64,000 bases of DNA from Agrypnia vestita (lineage: Eukaryota; Arthropoda; Insecta; Trichoptera; Phryganeidae), in NCBI GenBank assembly GCA_016648135.1, contig JADDOH010001502.1, positions 99,495-163,494 on the forward strand, given 5' to 3'. The position numbers and the translations under genes are program-made. Below are positions 1 through 11,742 of the stretch, piece by piece (positions within the stretch are counted from its first letter, which is position 1; each line of letters begins with the position of its first letter). The notes under the pieces were generated by a model. The model made no database searches and had not been told where the DNA came from. It saw only the letters and a program-made list of their open reading frames with translations.

Positions 1-834
1 ATTTAGTTTAGATGTTATGATCTTTATTGTGTACCTACATCGATCATAATGTGTACACAAAAAGCTTTTTTTTTCAGTAATATTAACAACACAACGTTAT
101 ATATGTTTATTGGTAGGTTTAGTTTTGATTGGCTGAACGAAAAAAACGTGCAATATCTTAGGTCGAACTAAAGATCATTTTTCAAATTCTTATCAAAACT
201 TAAATTTCTTTCATTACAATATTGCAAAGTCAAAACATAAAGCTGTATGTCAAAATATTTACATACTTAATTCGTAAGGAAACCTAATTAAAAAAAAATC
301 AATATATCTACATATTTCATTTCAACGGAACACAGCGAATTCCTACCGAGACAACAAATATTGTCAAGCTGTATAATTCTACATATACAATTTAGATAAT
401 TTAACATTTACAATTTATTGTAATTTGATTGGTATCATGAATAGTTGCATGGAGTGCATTGGTGGTGAGGAATTGTCGTGCTCTTCAGTGACTCACAAAT
501 TCCACAAATGGTCAGCTGACGTCAAGTGCCCAATTAATGTCTCCGGCACTAACACACGGATAGCAGTCGACCACTTTGTTTTTATCACTAGGATTCTCCC
601 ACACTAACATAGATCGCACCGTCAGTGTAAAACAGTAGTAAGTCGATTCATTTCAATATATAGTTCAACATCGTACAAATATCCACTACACCTTTAGGAA
701 CTACACGTGCATGTTGTAAATTATTATTTACTTTGTGAAAGCCCGTAAATAATGACAGGCAATGACAAGGAATAAGCAGAATAGTAGAGAAATTTCATAA
801 ATTACAAATACCAATGAAAATATTAATTGTATTA
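1..834. other. Intergenic AT-rich sequence, no gene recognised
   Basis: Low-complexity AT-rich sequence. The only open frame (425-607, plus, 60 codons) has no recognisable motif, no splice context and no GC rise, so I treat it as chance. Confidence 0.6.
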
Positions 835-1085
835 TACAAATCAATATGAATAATGTAGGGTAATGTTATCATCCATAATTATTATTATAAATATCATTAA
901 AAATTCGACTCCATTAAAACGCATGTGGTTGGTCGTGACGTATCAATTCGCGTGTTTGGTGTAGTGCGGTAGTATTTGTACATCTGGGTACCATACAATT
1001 GTGACGCACATATTCGTTTCTAGTGAAATACGGTGTTTTGGCGGGAATTTGAAGTGTTGAATTTCAAAATCATTTTTACACTATT
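835..1085 (+). repeat. Dispersed repeat family E, copy 1
   Basis: This block of about 250 bp aligns by eye with 23760-24030. Shared landmarks in the same order are GGGTAATGTT, CCATTAAAACG, GTGACGTATC, TTCGCGTGTTT, ATATTCGTTTCTAGTGAAA and TTTTGGCGGGAATT. No coding capacity is seen. A related fragment (GTCAAGAAAATGGAT) occurs at about 4690 and 24137. The class of element is not determined. Confidence 0.7.
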
Positions 1086-1593
1086 AATTACACAAAAATT
1101 AAAAAAAAGTGAAGGTTATTCTGTTAAAAAATGTTTTAATAAAACTATTGTTGAAAACGTGTGAAGCAGGTACCCGCGTGATCTGGTGTCTCATATTAAA
1201 AATTCTGAGTTCGATTCCCGATGAGGTTACAATACATCTATGTAAGTTATTTTCACATGCTGGGGGTATTTCGCTTCAGTAATTGGGCCTCAAGGCCTGT
1301 TGTAGCGTTAAATATAATATATTATTCGATCTAGATGTATATAGGTTCAGGGTGTAACAGGGTTCGTTCTTACAGAATACCTTTCAGGTAGAATTCTGCC
1401 TAAATAATGAAATGAAAAAGTTTTAACATCGATGTCCTAATCTTAGTAGTTTTGGAGATAAGCAACTTCATGTTTAAAAAATATTTTTTACTTATTTTTT
1501 GTAAAACTTTGGACTGTCACTGAAGTAACTTATATACAATATTAAAAATGAATTTACAAATTGTTAGTTAACTTTGTAAAAACCACTACCAGA

Positions 1594-1642
1594 TTTTAGG
1601 TCTACCGGTTTCGAGACGTACCCGTCTCTTCGTCAGGACCAA
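1594..1642 (-). ncRNA. Hammerhead ribozyme-like core (left arm)
   Basis: On the minus strand the order is CTGACGA (1630-1636), one extra A, helix II GAGACG/CGTCTC closed by GGTA, then GAAAC (1608-1612) and the palindrome ACCGGT as a 3-bp loopless stem III. Position 7 of the core (here C) tolerates any base in known hammerheads. Confidence 0.6.
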
Positions 1643-1895
1643 CACTACTTCACTACATTCACAACATTACATTAGTATTGTTACACTTCCCCCAATAATT
1701 GATCACATGCGTGTTAGTCTTGTCAGGGACAAACATGCACTGATTAGCCTAATGAACCATCAGGGATCTACCGAAAGAGAGTGAGAGGGGGCGGGGTCTA
1801 ATGTGGGTGTTACCCCATCTTTTGTGAACATTAAATTAAACAAAGGGCTGTATGGAAAATTAATTTGATTGTTAATTAGGGGTGGTCTATTATTA

Positions 1896-1946
1896 GTGTT
1901 GGTCCTGACGAAGAGACGGGTACGTCTCGAAACCGGTAGATCTAAA
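1896..1946 (+). ncRNA. Hammerhead ribozyme-like core (right arm)
   Basis: CTGACGA (1905-1911), an extra A, helix II GAGACG/CGTCTC with a GGTA loop, GAAAC (1929-1933), stem III ACCGGT and predicted cleavage after the following A. Bases before the core (GGTC) pair with GATC after the cleavage site to start helix I. It mirrors the left-arm core. Confidence 0.62.
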
Positions 1947-2804
1947 ATCTGGTAGTGGTTTTTACAAAGTTAACTTACAATCTGTTATAATGTCTCACCA
2001 CAAAATTAATGCTTAAAATATTAATAATATTAAAAATTAATTCTCTTTAATACAAGTCAAATAATATGATTAAAATCATTTTGATTCAGATATTTTTCGA
2101 AATGTTTTAATCATTTCATTTGACTTGCATTTGAGAACGAGCTTTTAATATTCAACAAAAATTTCTTGAATAATAGTTAGATTTCAATTTATTTTGAATT
2201 ATTTTATGTAAATGAATTTATTATAAGTTACAAGATAAGTTACATTAATGATAGTCTAACGTTTCATAAAAGATTTGTTTTTAAAGCGAATAAATTTTTG
2301 AATGAACATCTAATAAAAAGTACAAGGAATACACAACAAAATGATACTTTTAAAATTTTAATTTTTACGACATTACAAAGCAAAATATAGCAGAACGAAG
2401 AACAGAAGATTAATTATAAGAGTTCTTAAGTATACATTAAAATGTTTTTTTTTTTTTTGAAATACCACAGATTTTTTCCAAGTCAGTGTACAGTTCATTG
2501 AAAATTTGACGCCTCGATAAGAATAATGTTGCGCTATGTTAGTGTTTAGTTCAGGAATTTTAATGTTTCCGGATGTCCTCGCTCTAGAACTGATACTTTC
2601 AGAAAGAGTTTCATCGTTTTTAAAGTACCTTTTATGTATTTAATGTTTCTGTACATTTTGTTCACATCTACTATCATAATATTTAAAAACATTGTTTCGA
2701 GTTTTACGCGTTTTACGAGTTTTAAAATAATTTAAGATGGGTTCTCACACAAGTAATTTTGAAAAATTACTTAAATTTTCAATTAAACATCGCTTCCACA
2801 AACA

Positions 2805-3300
2805 CAAGATGTCTCATAGCTACTTGCGAAAAAATCTTCTTTATTAAATGTTAAATAGAAAATGTTCTTTACACTTCGGGTAAAATGTCAAAAGTTTAGG
2901 AAATAAACGATATTAAAGTTTGCATTTTTTAAGAATATTTCTGACTGATTGATCGATCTATTTTAAAATGTTAGATTATCATGAAAGTAACTTATACAGA
3001 ATATTAAAAATTCAGTTGCTTTGATACAAGTTAAATAAAATTATTAAAACCGTGCAGACATGTGAACAATCCTTTTTTCGCAAGGTTTTTATAATTTTAT
3101 TTGAATTTTATCAAAGCGGACATTTTTTTAATATTCGACATAAATTACTTTCACGATAGTCTGACGTTTTACAGAAGATAAGTCAGAAATATTGAAAAAA
3201 AAATGCAAACTTTGGTGTCGCTTATCTCCTTAATTGCTGACATTTCACCCAAACTGTAAAGAATATTTTTTATTATAAATTTAATGATGAAGATTTGCCG
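2805..3300 (+). repeat. Foldback family K, copy 2
   Basis: Two arms, roughly 2876-3057 and 3079-3255, are reverse complements at perhaps 75% identity. Paired landmarks include AAAGTTTGCATTTTT, TTTCTGACT, GAAAGTAACTTAT and AATATTAAAAA. There is no open frame. The long hairpin form suggests a foldback MITE or a non-autonomous DNA element. Confidence 0.6.
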
Positions 3301-4019
3301 ATAGTTTTTGCTACTACCATTGCTATTACCAACAAACATATAAAAGATCAGCCCAACTATGCTTGAGCTAGCTTAGCTAGAGCACCAAGATAATGCGCGT
3401 AAAATTCCATTTTTTTAAAATATATTAAGTGAGCTACCAAAATATAAACCTATTTTTTGTTATCTTATTGGAAATTTGACATGTTTGCAATACAGTTTAA
3501 AATAAAAATATCGTCAAAATTTTGATACAAAAATGAATTTTTTACCAAAATGTCAGAGTCCTCGTGGTTCCAAAATACATATGGTAAAGTGTGCTTATAT
3601 TAAACAGTGTCGGTTTTGTAAATAATATTTTTTTTTATTATATACCTATAATTCGGTTATAAATAATAATTTTTCGGAGAGCCTAAAGCTGTTTAAATAA
3701 AATATGGGAATTTGGAACATAATTGTAGGATTTCACGGTACCTACGTCTAGAAATCTTTGAGTTAATGATTATTACTTTTTTATATTAATTGTGCAGGGA
3801 TAACATATTTTCCTCTGTAATATTTTTTTATATTACAATGCGTATCCTCCGTTATAGGGAATCTCGACGTTTGAATTCTTATCACCTGTCACTTCACCCT
3901 CTTCTGTCTCCTCATCAACTGATTGTCGATGCTCATTATACAACTGAAGTTGACCCATGACATTCCTATCTCTTGTCTGATGATCGTCCGGCGACTGCCT
4001 TAGGTTATGGTTATTAGTA
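3301..4019. other. No gene recognised
   Basis: AT-rich with short oligo-A and oligo-T runs and no repeat I could match. A minus-strand frame at 3833-4075 overlaps the start of a K copy and has no recognisable domain. Confidence 0.5.
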
Positions 4020-4270
4020 AATAAGGCACAGGGCGTCTCAGCTAGTAGAAAAAACTTCGGGGAAGTCTTCTTCATTCAATTTTGAATAGAAAATATTTGC
4101 GTGGAATGTCGGCAACTACGGAAGTAAACGTCATCAAAGTTTGCATTTTTTCTGACTTATTTTCTGTAAAACATTGGACTATCACTGCGGTTATTTATGT
4201 GGAATATTAAAAATTCATTCGCTTATAAGTCAAACAAAAAGGACAAACTTTCCAAAAAAATATTTTTCAA
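4020..4270 (+). repeat. Foldback family K, copy 3 (partial)
   Basis: It carries the K left end (TTCATTCAATTTTGAATAG near 4073), then AAAGTTTGCATTTTT and AATATTAAAAATTCATTCGC, and breaks off before the second arm. Confidence 0.55.
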
Positions 4271-4289
4271 TTTTCTCAAGACGTGAACA

Positions 4290-4445
4290 CGAAATATGTG
4301 TCACATCAAAACGATTACTATTTTTGAACTAAGCTAAACGCTTATGCTATGAAAATAGCTCAAATTTACTGTTCTCCTGGACTGAGGATCGAACCCCCGG
4401 CCACGTGATCACTAGACGAGTGTCTTAACCACAAAACCTGTCAAA
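4290..4445 (-). mobile_element. tRNA-derived SINE copy
   Basis: On the minus strand it has a tRNA-like head with a B-box-like GGTTCGATCC region followed by the family body (CTATTTTCATAGCATAAGCG, then TTAGCTTAGTTC). The same head-body order recurs at eight or more other places in the window. Confidence 0.6.
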
Positions 4446-4745
4446 GTTTTTGAATTTTTCAGCTGATTTCGTAAACTTTTCAGTTTCGGAATTTATGTAA
4501 CGCAAATACGGTATTTTCAGTGTTAGTAAAGTTTTAAAAATGACATTTTTTTTCAAAACTCAGCCCACTATCCCCATTAAAAGTGTCTTCGGCCTCCTGT
4601 AGCAACATGCATACAAATATTTAGTGTTATTTATCATGTAAGAATGTGTAAATAAATAATTAATTTCATGTGTTCAGTGGGTTCAGGTTATTGTCAAGAA
4701 AATGGATATTGTATAGGAGTGACTTTTTTTAATGATAATAGGATA

Positions 4746-5799
4746 TCTGCAAGAATATCAGCATCAATGTTAGTGTCAGAACAATATATATTGTATATAT
4801 GACAAATTCGTGCGATTGGAGAAAAATAACCAACATTATTACAAAGCTGACTTATTCTAAAGAGCTCCGGGTGTCTTGTAGGGGGTTAAAAATGCAAACT
4901 TATGTCACATAATGAAAGAAAATCAAAAGCTCCACTGAGAATCGAAGCACGACAAAATCGAATATTTTCTATCGGGACTTCAATTTGTGCATTTTGAAAA
5001 CAGCGAGACGCTCCTCATGGCTGTGAAGATTTCTGTGTTGACCAGCTCTGCAAGACAAAATACCTATGTAGGTATAGTACGTAGAATTTTTTTTGTACTC
5101 TTTCGATTCTTGCAACATGTTGTACTACAATAAGGTATCCAAAAAACTTGTGAATATTCCAAGATACGTCTTACTAGTGATAAATAATATACATTTTTTT
5201 AAGACTTCTATGATTTTTAAAATGGTGAGTAATTTTTTTTATAAATTCCAACATAGTACTTGCTTTATTGGTGATATTATCAAAATGATCCCTGAAAGAG
5301 AACAGTCTAGCATGACACCCAGATTCTTTATTGAGTTTACTTTTTTATCTTTATTTTCTAGGTGACATATATATTTTCTATATATATTTTTTCTAACGTA
5401 TAGTTTGTGAAAAAGTCGTACGTTAGTCATTAATGTAGAATGTAAAAAAAAACATTTTATGATAATTGACAATTATAATGTCCTGTCATTCGTTGACGGG
5501 CAATTTCTAGTACAAATATAATATTAAATTATTCTTACAGCTCTCCGAAATCGGTACATACATAAATTTAACACATTTGGCTCGATACATCCTTCGTCCC
5601 TGTTTGTTAGCTTCCAAATTCGGTTCTGGGTTCATTAATTACTCTGCACATCAATCACCCAAAGCCACTTTACATGTTTGGGACAGATAATTCCAAGAGC
5701 TTAATCTCTTCAACTTAACCACGTTTTGCCGACTAACGCTTTAACGTCAGTAACCTCAAACTAATACAATCAAATTTTTACAATGTATTATTATTATAC
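4746..5799. other. No gene recognised
   Basis: AT-rich, with a fragment related to family E near 4690-4745 at its left edge. The overlapping opposite-strand frames at 5093-5365 and 5239-5472 have no recognisable motif and are treated as chance. Confidence 0.5.
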
Positions 5800-6235
5800 A
5801 CTAGCCGTTCATACCCTGCGTTGATCGGGTTAAGGATTTAGTTAAAAATAAGTATGTGGGGACACACAAAGATTCCATTGTTTTGCAATTGAATCTTTGC
5901 AGTTTGTTTTGAAACATTGTTTTTATTAAATTTTTTTATTAAAAAATAATGTTTCCATTTAATCTAGATTGTTATGGATGGGATATCTAGGAGGGAATCG
6001 TGGCCTATGTATTTCAACGGTTCCTAAAGAATAAGTTAGCAAATTTTGAGTCGGTACAGATTTGCATTGAAAATATATGACGGGGAGGGGAAGGAGTAAA
6101 GGGTGAGAGGGAAATGTCGCCTATGTTACTAGCCGGGCTCTAAAGCATAAGTATGCAAAATTTGAGTCGAATCGGACAAACGGTGCAGATTTGTATAGAG
6201 AACAGACAGATAGACATTGAGTTTTATCGGTGTTA
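5800..6235 (+). repeat. Dispersed repeat family D, copy 1
   Basis: It starts ACTAGCCGTTCATACCCTGC and ends with an AACAGACAGATAGACATTGA block, with an internal TTTGAGTCGAATCGGACAAA segment. A reverse-orientation copy lies at 52333-52719. The block is shaped like the 3' region of an insect retroelement, but there is no coding part and I do not assign a class. Confidence 0.6.
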
Positions 6236-7674
6236 TAGATTTATGGTGATGATATTATTTCAATTTATTATTATTAAGAAAAACGTCTCTCTTGAATAAT
6301 GTTTTATGTGATAAGAATTCCCAAAGATATATAAACACAATTAAGAAATGTTGCGTGTTGTTCAAAAAAAATACAAGTTGTGTTCGTTTTTCCAATTAAG
6401 AAGAAAAAGAGGACATATTTTTTTTTTAAACCGGGCTTATATTTAATGTAGGTACTAAAAAGAAAAAAAAAATTTCTGACAATTTTTTTTGTTCACCCTC
6501 TAAATAAACGATGTTGATATAGATTACAGAATTCTGTTGTTGGTGGAGGGAAAGCGCCCACGCTTTTATTTGAAAAGTGAAGCAAAAAGAAATATGTGAA
6601 TTTTTCTTTTAGTACATTTAAATATAAGTGTGGTTCTTTTTTAAATGATCTATTTTTTTATTAAATATAATTTTCTACTTTTTAGTCTTATTTATTTTAT
6701 TTATTTGTGTTAATTTTTATTAGTATTAAATTTTTATTAAATTAAATTAATTACATTAAAAAAATAAAAATTATTATTAAATTTATTTATTATTTAAATA
6801 TAAGTGTGGTTCTTAAAACGATTTATTTTTTCATTAAATATAATTTTCTACTTTTTAGTCTTATTGCCCAGCGTACAAAATCACTTCGGTAGAAAACTAG
6901 CGTCATCTTTTGTTGAGCTCATTAACTGATTTCCCATATAAAATTTTGATTAATTAATTATGATGGGTTAATTGATTAATTAGTGAATTGATTATTGTCA
7001 GAATACATCTGTGCGAAATTTCAGCTCGATTGGATTTAAAGATTTCGTTCAGACACACAGGTGAAGCTATATATGTTTGGTAAAAAAATATAACAAATCA
7101 GTCAATAACTTCTTGCCAACGAACAAGTTTTCGATGCTCTTGAGACAAAAATCACCAAACACAATCTCTTGTAGAGCAGAAAATTTTCTTTCAAGTGAAG
7201 TATATACCTTTACCAATTTGTTTTACTCTTGACGCACATTACAAAATTTATAAAAAAAGAAAACGGACACTACTGATGTTATCACCTTATAAATGAGAAA
7301 GTTGACCAACAAAATTAGGTGAAAATAGTAATATTACAGTAATAAAATTTATTATTGGCATAAAAATAAGTGATGATGTTAGTTTAATGCTGCATGACAC
7401 GATGAGTTCTATTTTCGAGAAATAGGAAAATTTCTTGATTTGTGGAGAGTAAAATAAATGATCTCTGAGCATTATATTGTTTACGGTACTTAAAGCTCAA
7501 CAACTCAAAACCGTAAAATTTTCACATTCCTGCGTTTTAACATTAAACAATACAATTTAATATTATTAGATACGTATATCATTCTTCCTGTGTTCATTGC
7601 GTGAAATATCGTAGTAATGTAAAATAAAATCCGGTGAATTGTAAATTTATATGGGTTTAATTAAGATAAATTAT
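6236..7674. other. AT-rich stretch with a local direct duplication
   Basis: No gene is seen. A block of about 75 bp (ATTTAAATATAAGTGTGGTT through ACTTTTTAGTCTTATT) occurs at 6616-6692 and again at 6793-6866. The segment 6500-6570 (GAATTCTGTTGTTG, then GCGCCCACGC) recurs inverted near 22505-22550, so it belongs to a further dispersed repeat. Confidence 0.5.
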
Positions 7675-7860
7675 AGAAGTCTATAGAAGTCACATGAAGC
7701 TATTTGTATGGGAAATGTATTTATGGAAGTCTTTTTATGGGGTGACCCAGGGCTTATGACTACGTGAGCTGGCTTATGTGATCATTTTACACAATTCAAT
7801 GTTCATCAATTCCACCGTAAGAACATCCACATATTATCAAATTTTTGAAAGCTGTTTACA
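7675..7860 (+). repeat. Dispersed repeat family B, copy 1
   Basis: Landmarks are TATGGAAGTC, GGGCTTATGAC, GATCATTTTACACAAT, CAATTCCACC and TATCAAATTTTTG. Three other copies (20215-20425, 45342-45505, 53268-53462) hold the same blocks in the same order. Non-coding. Confidence 0.65.
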
Positions 7861-7989
7861 TGCTTTAAAACAGTTTCTTTCATATATTCGAATGGAGCGT
7901 GCTAGAGAAATATATTGCCCTTCACATGACATATAGAGTATAAATAGAAATCGCAGCTGGGAATACAGAATTAATATATGCAATTATTT

Positions 7990-8376
7990 AATACTATCTG
8001 AGTCCGCGGCTTCGCGCGCGTAGATTTTTAGTAATTTTTAGTCATATTTTATCAATTTGTGTATTAACCTAACGTATAGGTATCTGTCATCGCGGACATT
8101 TTTATAGAATTTTTTGAGTTCCACAACTTCTGAATAAAAAGTATTTAAATATCTCATACCATTAAGGCAACGTTCGTAAAAAAACGCATTGCTCGGCCAT
8201 TATTTCGTCGACTTTAGCCCTTTTATTTTAACGGAATAATATATAGCCCGTTTCTACCTTGAAAGTCGTTCGTCTAAATATTGATTAAAGAATTTTTGAA
8301 ATGTGATGAGTAGTTTCGGAGATAATCTCCTACATCCAAACTTACAAACTTTACCTCCTTATATATAAGTATAGAC
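7990..8376 (+). repeat. Dispersed repeat family C, copy 1
   Basis: It starts at CGCGGCTTCGCGCGCG, continues with TTTTAGTCATATTTTATCAA and CTTTTTGAGTTC-type blocks, and ends CTTACAAACTTTACC followed by a TATATAAGTATAGA tail. The second copy at 36739-37046 has the same start and tail. Non-coding. Confidence 0.65.
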
Positions 8377-10129
8377 TAGCAGAAAGTAATAGGCTATCGC
8401 TGATGAATGTTGTTAGGCGATGTGGGCGGTGTTGTGACCACGACCCATCTATTTGGAGTTGATAAAATAGTAAAGAGAGCAATGCCATGCCCTCTGTTCC
8501 TCGTGCAAGGTCCCGTGAAAAAAACTGTGATAGAGCAAACAAATAGTGAAAAATTGATTGCAGATAAGATTACATTAATTTAATTTAAAATGTGTCGAGC
8601 ACTGTGTGACGTACAAAGAATCACAAAGTTGACGTAACTCTCTGCGTTCATTATTTGATGTTCATATTAGCCATTATAGGTAATTAATCAGGATATAATC
8701 TGTTTTATATAAGAGAAGATAAAAATAATATTTTTATTGCATGAAAATAAAATAGCGTCAAGCGCATTGGGTTTTAAAATTAATGAGTCATTATTTGGGA
8801 ACATATTGTAATGTTGCGACTACGAAATCCAATTCTAGGATACATTCCAAGGTACATATTAATTCCGGGATTGGTACGTACAATCCAGAAAAATATTTAT
8901 ACTTACTTAAGATTAAAATAAAATAATATAATGAAATAAAATTATATCAAGACAAATTAATGAAACGCTCGATGATTTGCTATTGCTTCGGGCACATCCG
9001 GATTCGGACATTCCAATCCCGGAAACGTCACAATCGATCCCGAAATTTAGATTCGGGATCACGTTAATTAATCGTGACATCGCTCTGTACACACATTTTA
9101 GTAGTCAAAAAATTCATTTTACTAGTAAATTAAATATAAAACTAACCCATTTCTAGTACAAAACGTCACAAAATTTCAATTGAAACAATCTGTTTCATGA
9201 CTAATTTGATTGATGGTTTTGGAAAACAGTCGCTTTTTCAGCAGTAAATTTACTAACTTAAAAAAAAAGTGTTCATCACTTCACTCGCAAATTTGTATTC
9301 AAATGTGGTTATCTTAGTATCACATGTTCGTATTAAGGTATGCACGAACTAGAGAAACGCTATTGCAAACCTATTTGGTCAAAATAATTATTGTGCTCGC
9401 TGAATATTAATAAGACTCTAACTCACGTTTGGTAAGCTATTTTTTACAGTAGCTACAGCAATTTTAAGCCCAACTATTTTCGACGTTTTAGGCGTACATA
9501 CTTATTTATTTCTTATTTAACCCGCTATTACTCGCGCGTCTACTTGACCGTTATGGCATTTTTTAAAGTTTTTTTTTAAAATTGATTCTTTTATTTTTAT
9601 AATGTTTCGATTGCATGTATATATTTCATTAATCGCGTGTCGATCGTCAATCGGAAATATCTCCTATCTTCATGTTTTTTCAGTATCCCGTTAAAGTATT
9701 TTTTTAACAAACTATATTATCTTCCTACTTTTATTTTACGTAACTTAAAACCTGTTAAGAAAAAACACGCACCCGTACCCCAGTCGACAGCAATATTATA
9801 CTTGGTGGCGAGAACGCTCCTTAGGGGTGAAACCCTAAGAAAAAAAAGATGAACATATAAAAATCTGTTTCATTTCTGTTTACCCTTTGAATAATTGTGA
9901 AAATAAAATATAAATAAAAATAAACGCCTTCCTATTTTACTATGGTCATATAAGCCGATACTAGTGAAGATAGGAGATATTGGCAGTTCACGGTCGATAT
10001 TAAAAGAAAAAATAATTATGTTAAATAGGGTAGACAGATCGTAATTTCAGATCTAAATGTTTTCATTGTCATCTCATCATCAACTGTATTTTAAACAGAA
10101 TTACATCTACGGTATACGTATCATTTTAA
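8377..10129. other. No gene recognised
   Basis: AT-rich. The small frames at 8351-8542 (minus) and 9637-9852 (plus) lack recognisable motifs. No tandem array or long inverted repeat was seen. Confidence 0.5.
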
Positions 10130-10235
10130 TATTCTTATTATTTTCAAATCGAGCATGACACTTGCGCTATGAAAATAGGACTAACTTGCGAGGCGATCAC
10201 TAGGCGAGTCTCTTATCCATTAGATCAACAAATAC
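10130..10235 (-). mobile_element. tRNA-derived SINE copy (truncated)
   Basis: Reverse-orientation copy with the body motif CTATTTTCATAGCGCAAGTG and a tRNA-like head reading AGACTCGCCTAGTGATCGCC on the minus strand. The far 3' part is missing or degraded. Confidence 0.5.
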
Positions 10236-11159
10236 AGTTATTTTTAATAAAATTACTACTTTCTTTTCCGGGACCGATCCATAATCTATCCCTTCTATCT
10301 CTCCTGATCTAATCCCGGAAATCCAGAATTTTAATTTGGCCCTGTGGGTCATCCAGGTTCAAGGCCAACCCAATAAAAGTTCTACAAGAATTCCTGGAGA
10401 ACTTTTATGGAGATTTTTATGGGAATTCGCCATCGATTATTCAGGATAATTGTTTTAAAGAACTGTTTTTTCTATTCAAAAACTTAAAGATTGTGAGAAC
10501 ATCGAAGCGTGAATTTTTTCTAAGCTTATATTTTGGAATAAAAATCAACATAAAAGATATATCTCGTAAAATTCCTATTATAATAATTATCATATTTCAA
10601 TATTTCATAATATTCCGTTGGTTAAATATTTAATTTTGATATTTTCAATTATTTTTGTGTGTATTTACGTAAAAGTCACGCTTCAATATTCTCACTGCAC
10701 CTGTGTAGTACCTACCTAATTTTATATAGTAAAACAGGGACAATAATAATTAGTGTAACCTTTGTTGTTTTTTGAATGTCGCTTATTTCATTTAGTGAAA
10801 AAGTATTTTACGGGTGATACTTTTTGAGAGGAATTCTGATAATTTATTATGTCTCTTTATCACCCTTTATAGTTATTGTGTACATACTGTACATAAAGTC
10901 GTTTGATGAGTCAATGAAATGACGTCAAAATTCCATACAGTCACAGACTGTCAAAAAAAAATTATAGATAATTTTTTGTAACGGTGCGAGTGATGCCGGT
11001 TTAATGAATGATTTCAGAACACGTGACATTTAAATTGGTTGTGAAAATTTGCATCAATTGAGTTCTAATATACTTTTGATGTACAAGATACAAAATTGAT
11101 AATTTCTCGACATATCTACATGTATAAAAAATATGCAATTGAAATTATAATAGATGTTG
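10236..11159. other. Upstream flank of the PH-domain gene
   Basis: No gene is seen. A perfect cyclic-AMP-response-element palindrome TGACGTCA lies at 10920-10927, about 0.8 kb upstream of the start codon. A single 8-mer is weak evidence for regulation. Confidence 0.35.
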
Positions 11160-11742
11160 CAAATTTTGTTGATTTAATAACGTGCGCGCCGCTTCATCAA
11201 ATTCTATAAGCAAACGTATCGATAGGTACTTAAAAATTTCTTCACAGTCAGCGCTCATTTCTTGATGTACTGGATATATCACTTTCTAGCTCACTCGCGC
11301 CGCTTCTGCAAGAATGCATAGTGTCCGCGGGCGCATGCACTCGTACGCGTTTCGCTAAATCGGATAAAGACGTTTGCTATTGCTCATATTCAGTATCTAA
11401 ATTTGTATCGTCGCGTTCATATTTTATTTGTTGACAGATTGATAACATAAATTATTTACCGAGAAACGGGTACAATAATGCTGGTACGGAATCATTTTTA
11501 TTGCGAGCTAAAACTGAATCGCAAAACCGTCACTAAATGGTCGTGATCGAAACGTGAACGGTCAACGTCGGGCGTTTGGTGCGCGGAGTTTCGAGTTCGC
11601 CGATAAGGAGAACATCCTTAATTGACCGCAATCAGTTTCCTCCCGGAATGCGCGCGCGCGCTAGGGCCGCGTACACACAGCACACACTCTCATCCGCGTC
11701 CACCCACACCGTCTCCGGCCGAGATACCCGCTGACCAGCGCC
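11160..11742 (+). promoter_or_regulatory. Probable promoter and 5' leader of the PH-domain gene
   Basis: Base composition changes sharply here. CpG-rich patches such as GCGCGCCGC and CGCGCGCGCGC appear in otherwise AT-rich DNA and continue into the coding exon. An insect initiator-like TCAGTTT begins at 11632, about 110 bases before the start codon. No TATA box is evident at the expected spacing and no DPE match was found at about +28. The exact transcription start is inference. Confidence 0.4.

Larger units (their letters stand above)
1561..1980. mobile_element. Inverted-pair retroelement unit with two hammerhead-like cores
   Basis: Arms of about 86 bp at 1561-1646 and 1895-1980 are reverse complements with only a few mismatches. 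They enclose 248 bp of non-coding DNA. Each arm carries a hammerhead-like core, minus strand in the left arm and plus strand in the right. A related single copy lies at 34250-34390, and both are followed by the same ACCACAAA-type sequence. PLE terminal repeats (pLTRs) are known to carry hammerheads and to occur inverted, so a non-autonomous PLE remnant is the likely identity. No protein remnant is present to prove it. Confidence 0.55.
1365..2280 (+). repeat. Foldback family K, copy 1, split by a hammerhead-bearing insertion
   Basis: Family K has a constant left end (CAGGGTGT-like, then TAGCAAAA and TTCATTCAATTTTGAATAG), a middle with GGAGATAAGC and AAAGTTTGCATTTTT, and arms containing AATATTAAAAATT and TACAAGTCAAAT that fold back on themselves. 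Here the left part runs to about 1560 and the family resumes near 2010. The 1561-1980 unit lies between, so it inserted into an older K copy. Confidence 0.55.

Noticed and set aside
425..607. 60-codon plus-strand frame
   Set aside because: No motif, no splice context, AT-rich surroundings; expected by chance.
1150..1260. tRNA-like GGTACCCGCG and GTTCGATTCCCGA boxes
   Set aside because: B-box-like sequence is present but there is no cloverleaf; at best a degraded SINE head, and the window SINE body is absent.
8490..8545. CTGATGA at about 8400 as another hammerhead
   Set aside because: No hairpin and no GAAAC box follows; a lone heptamer is expected by chance.
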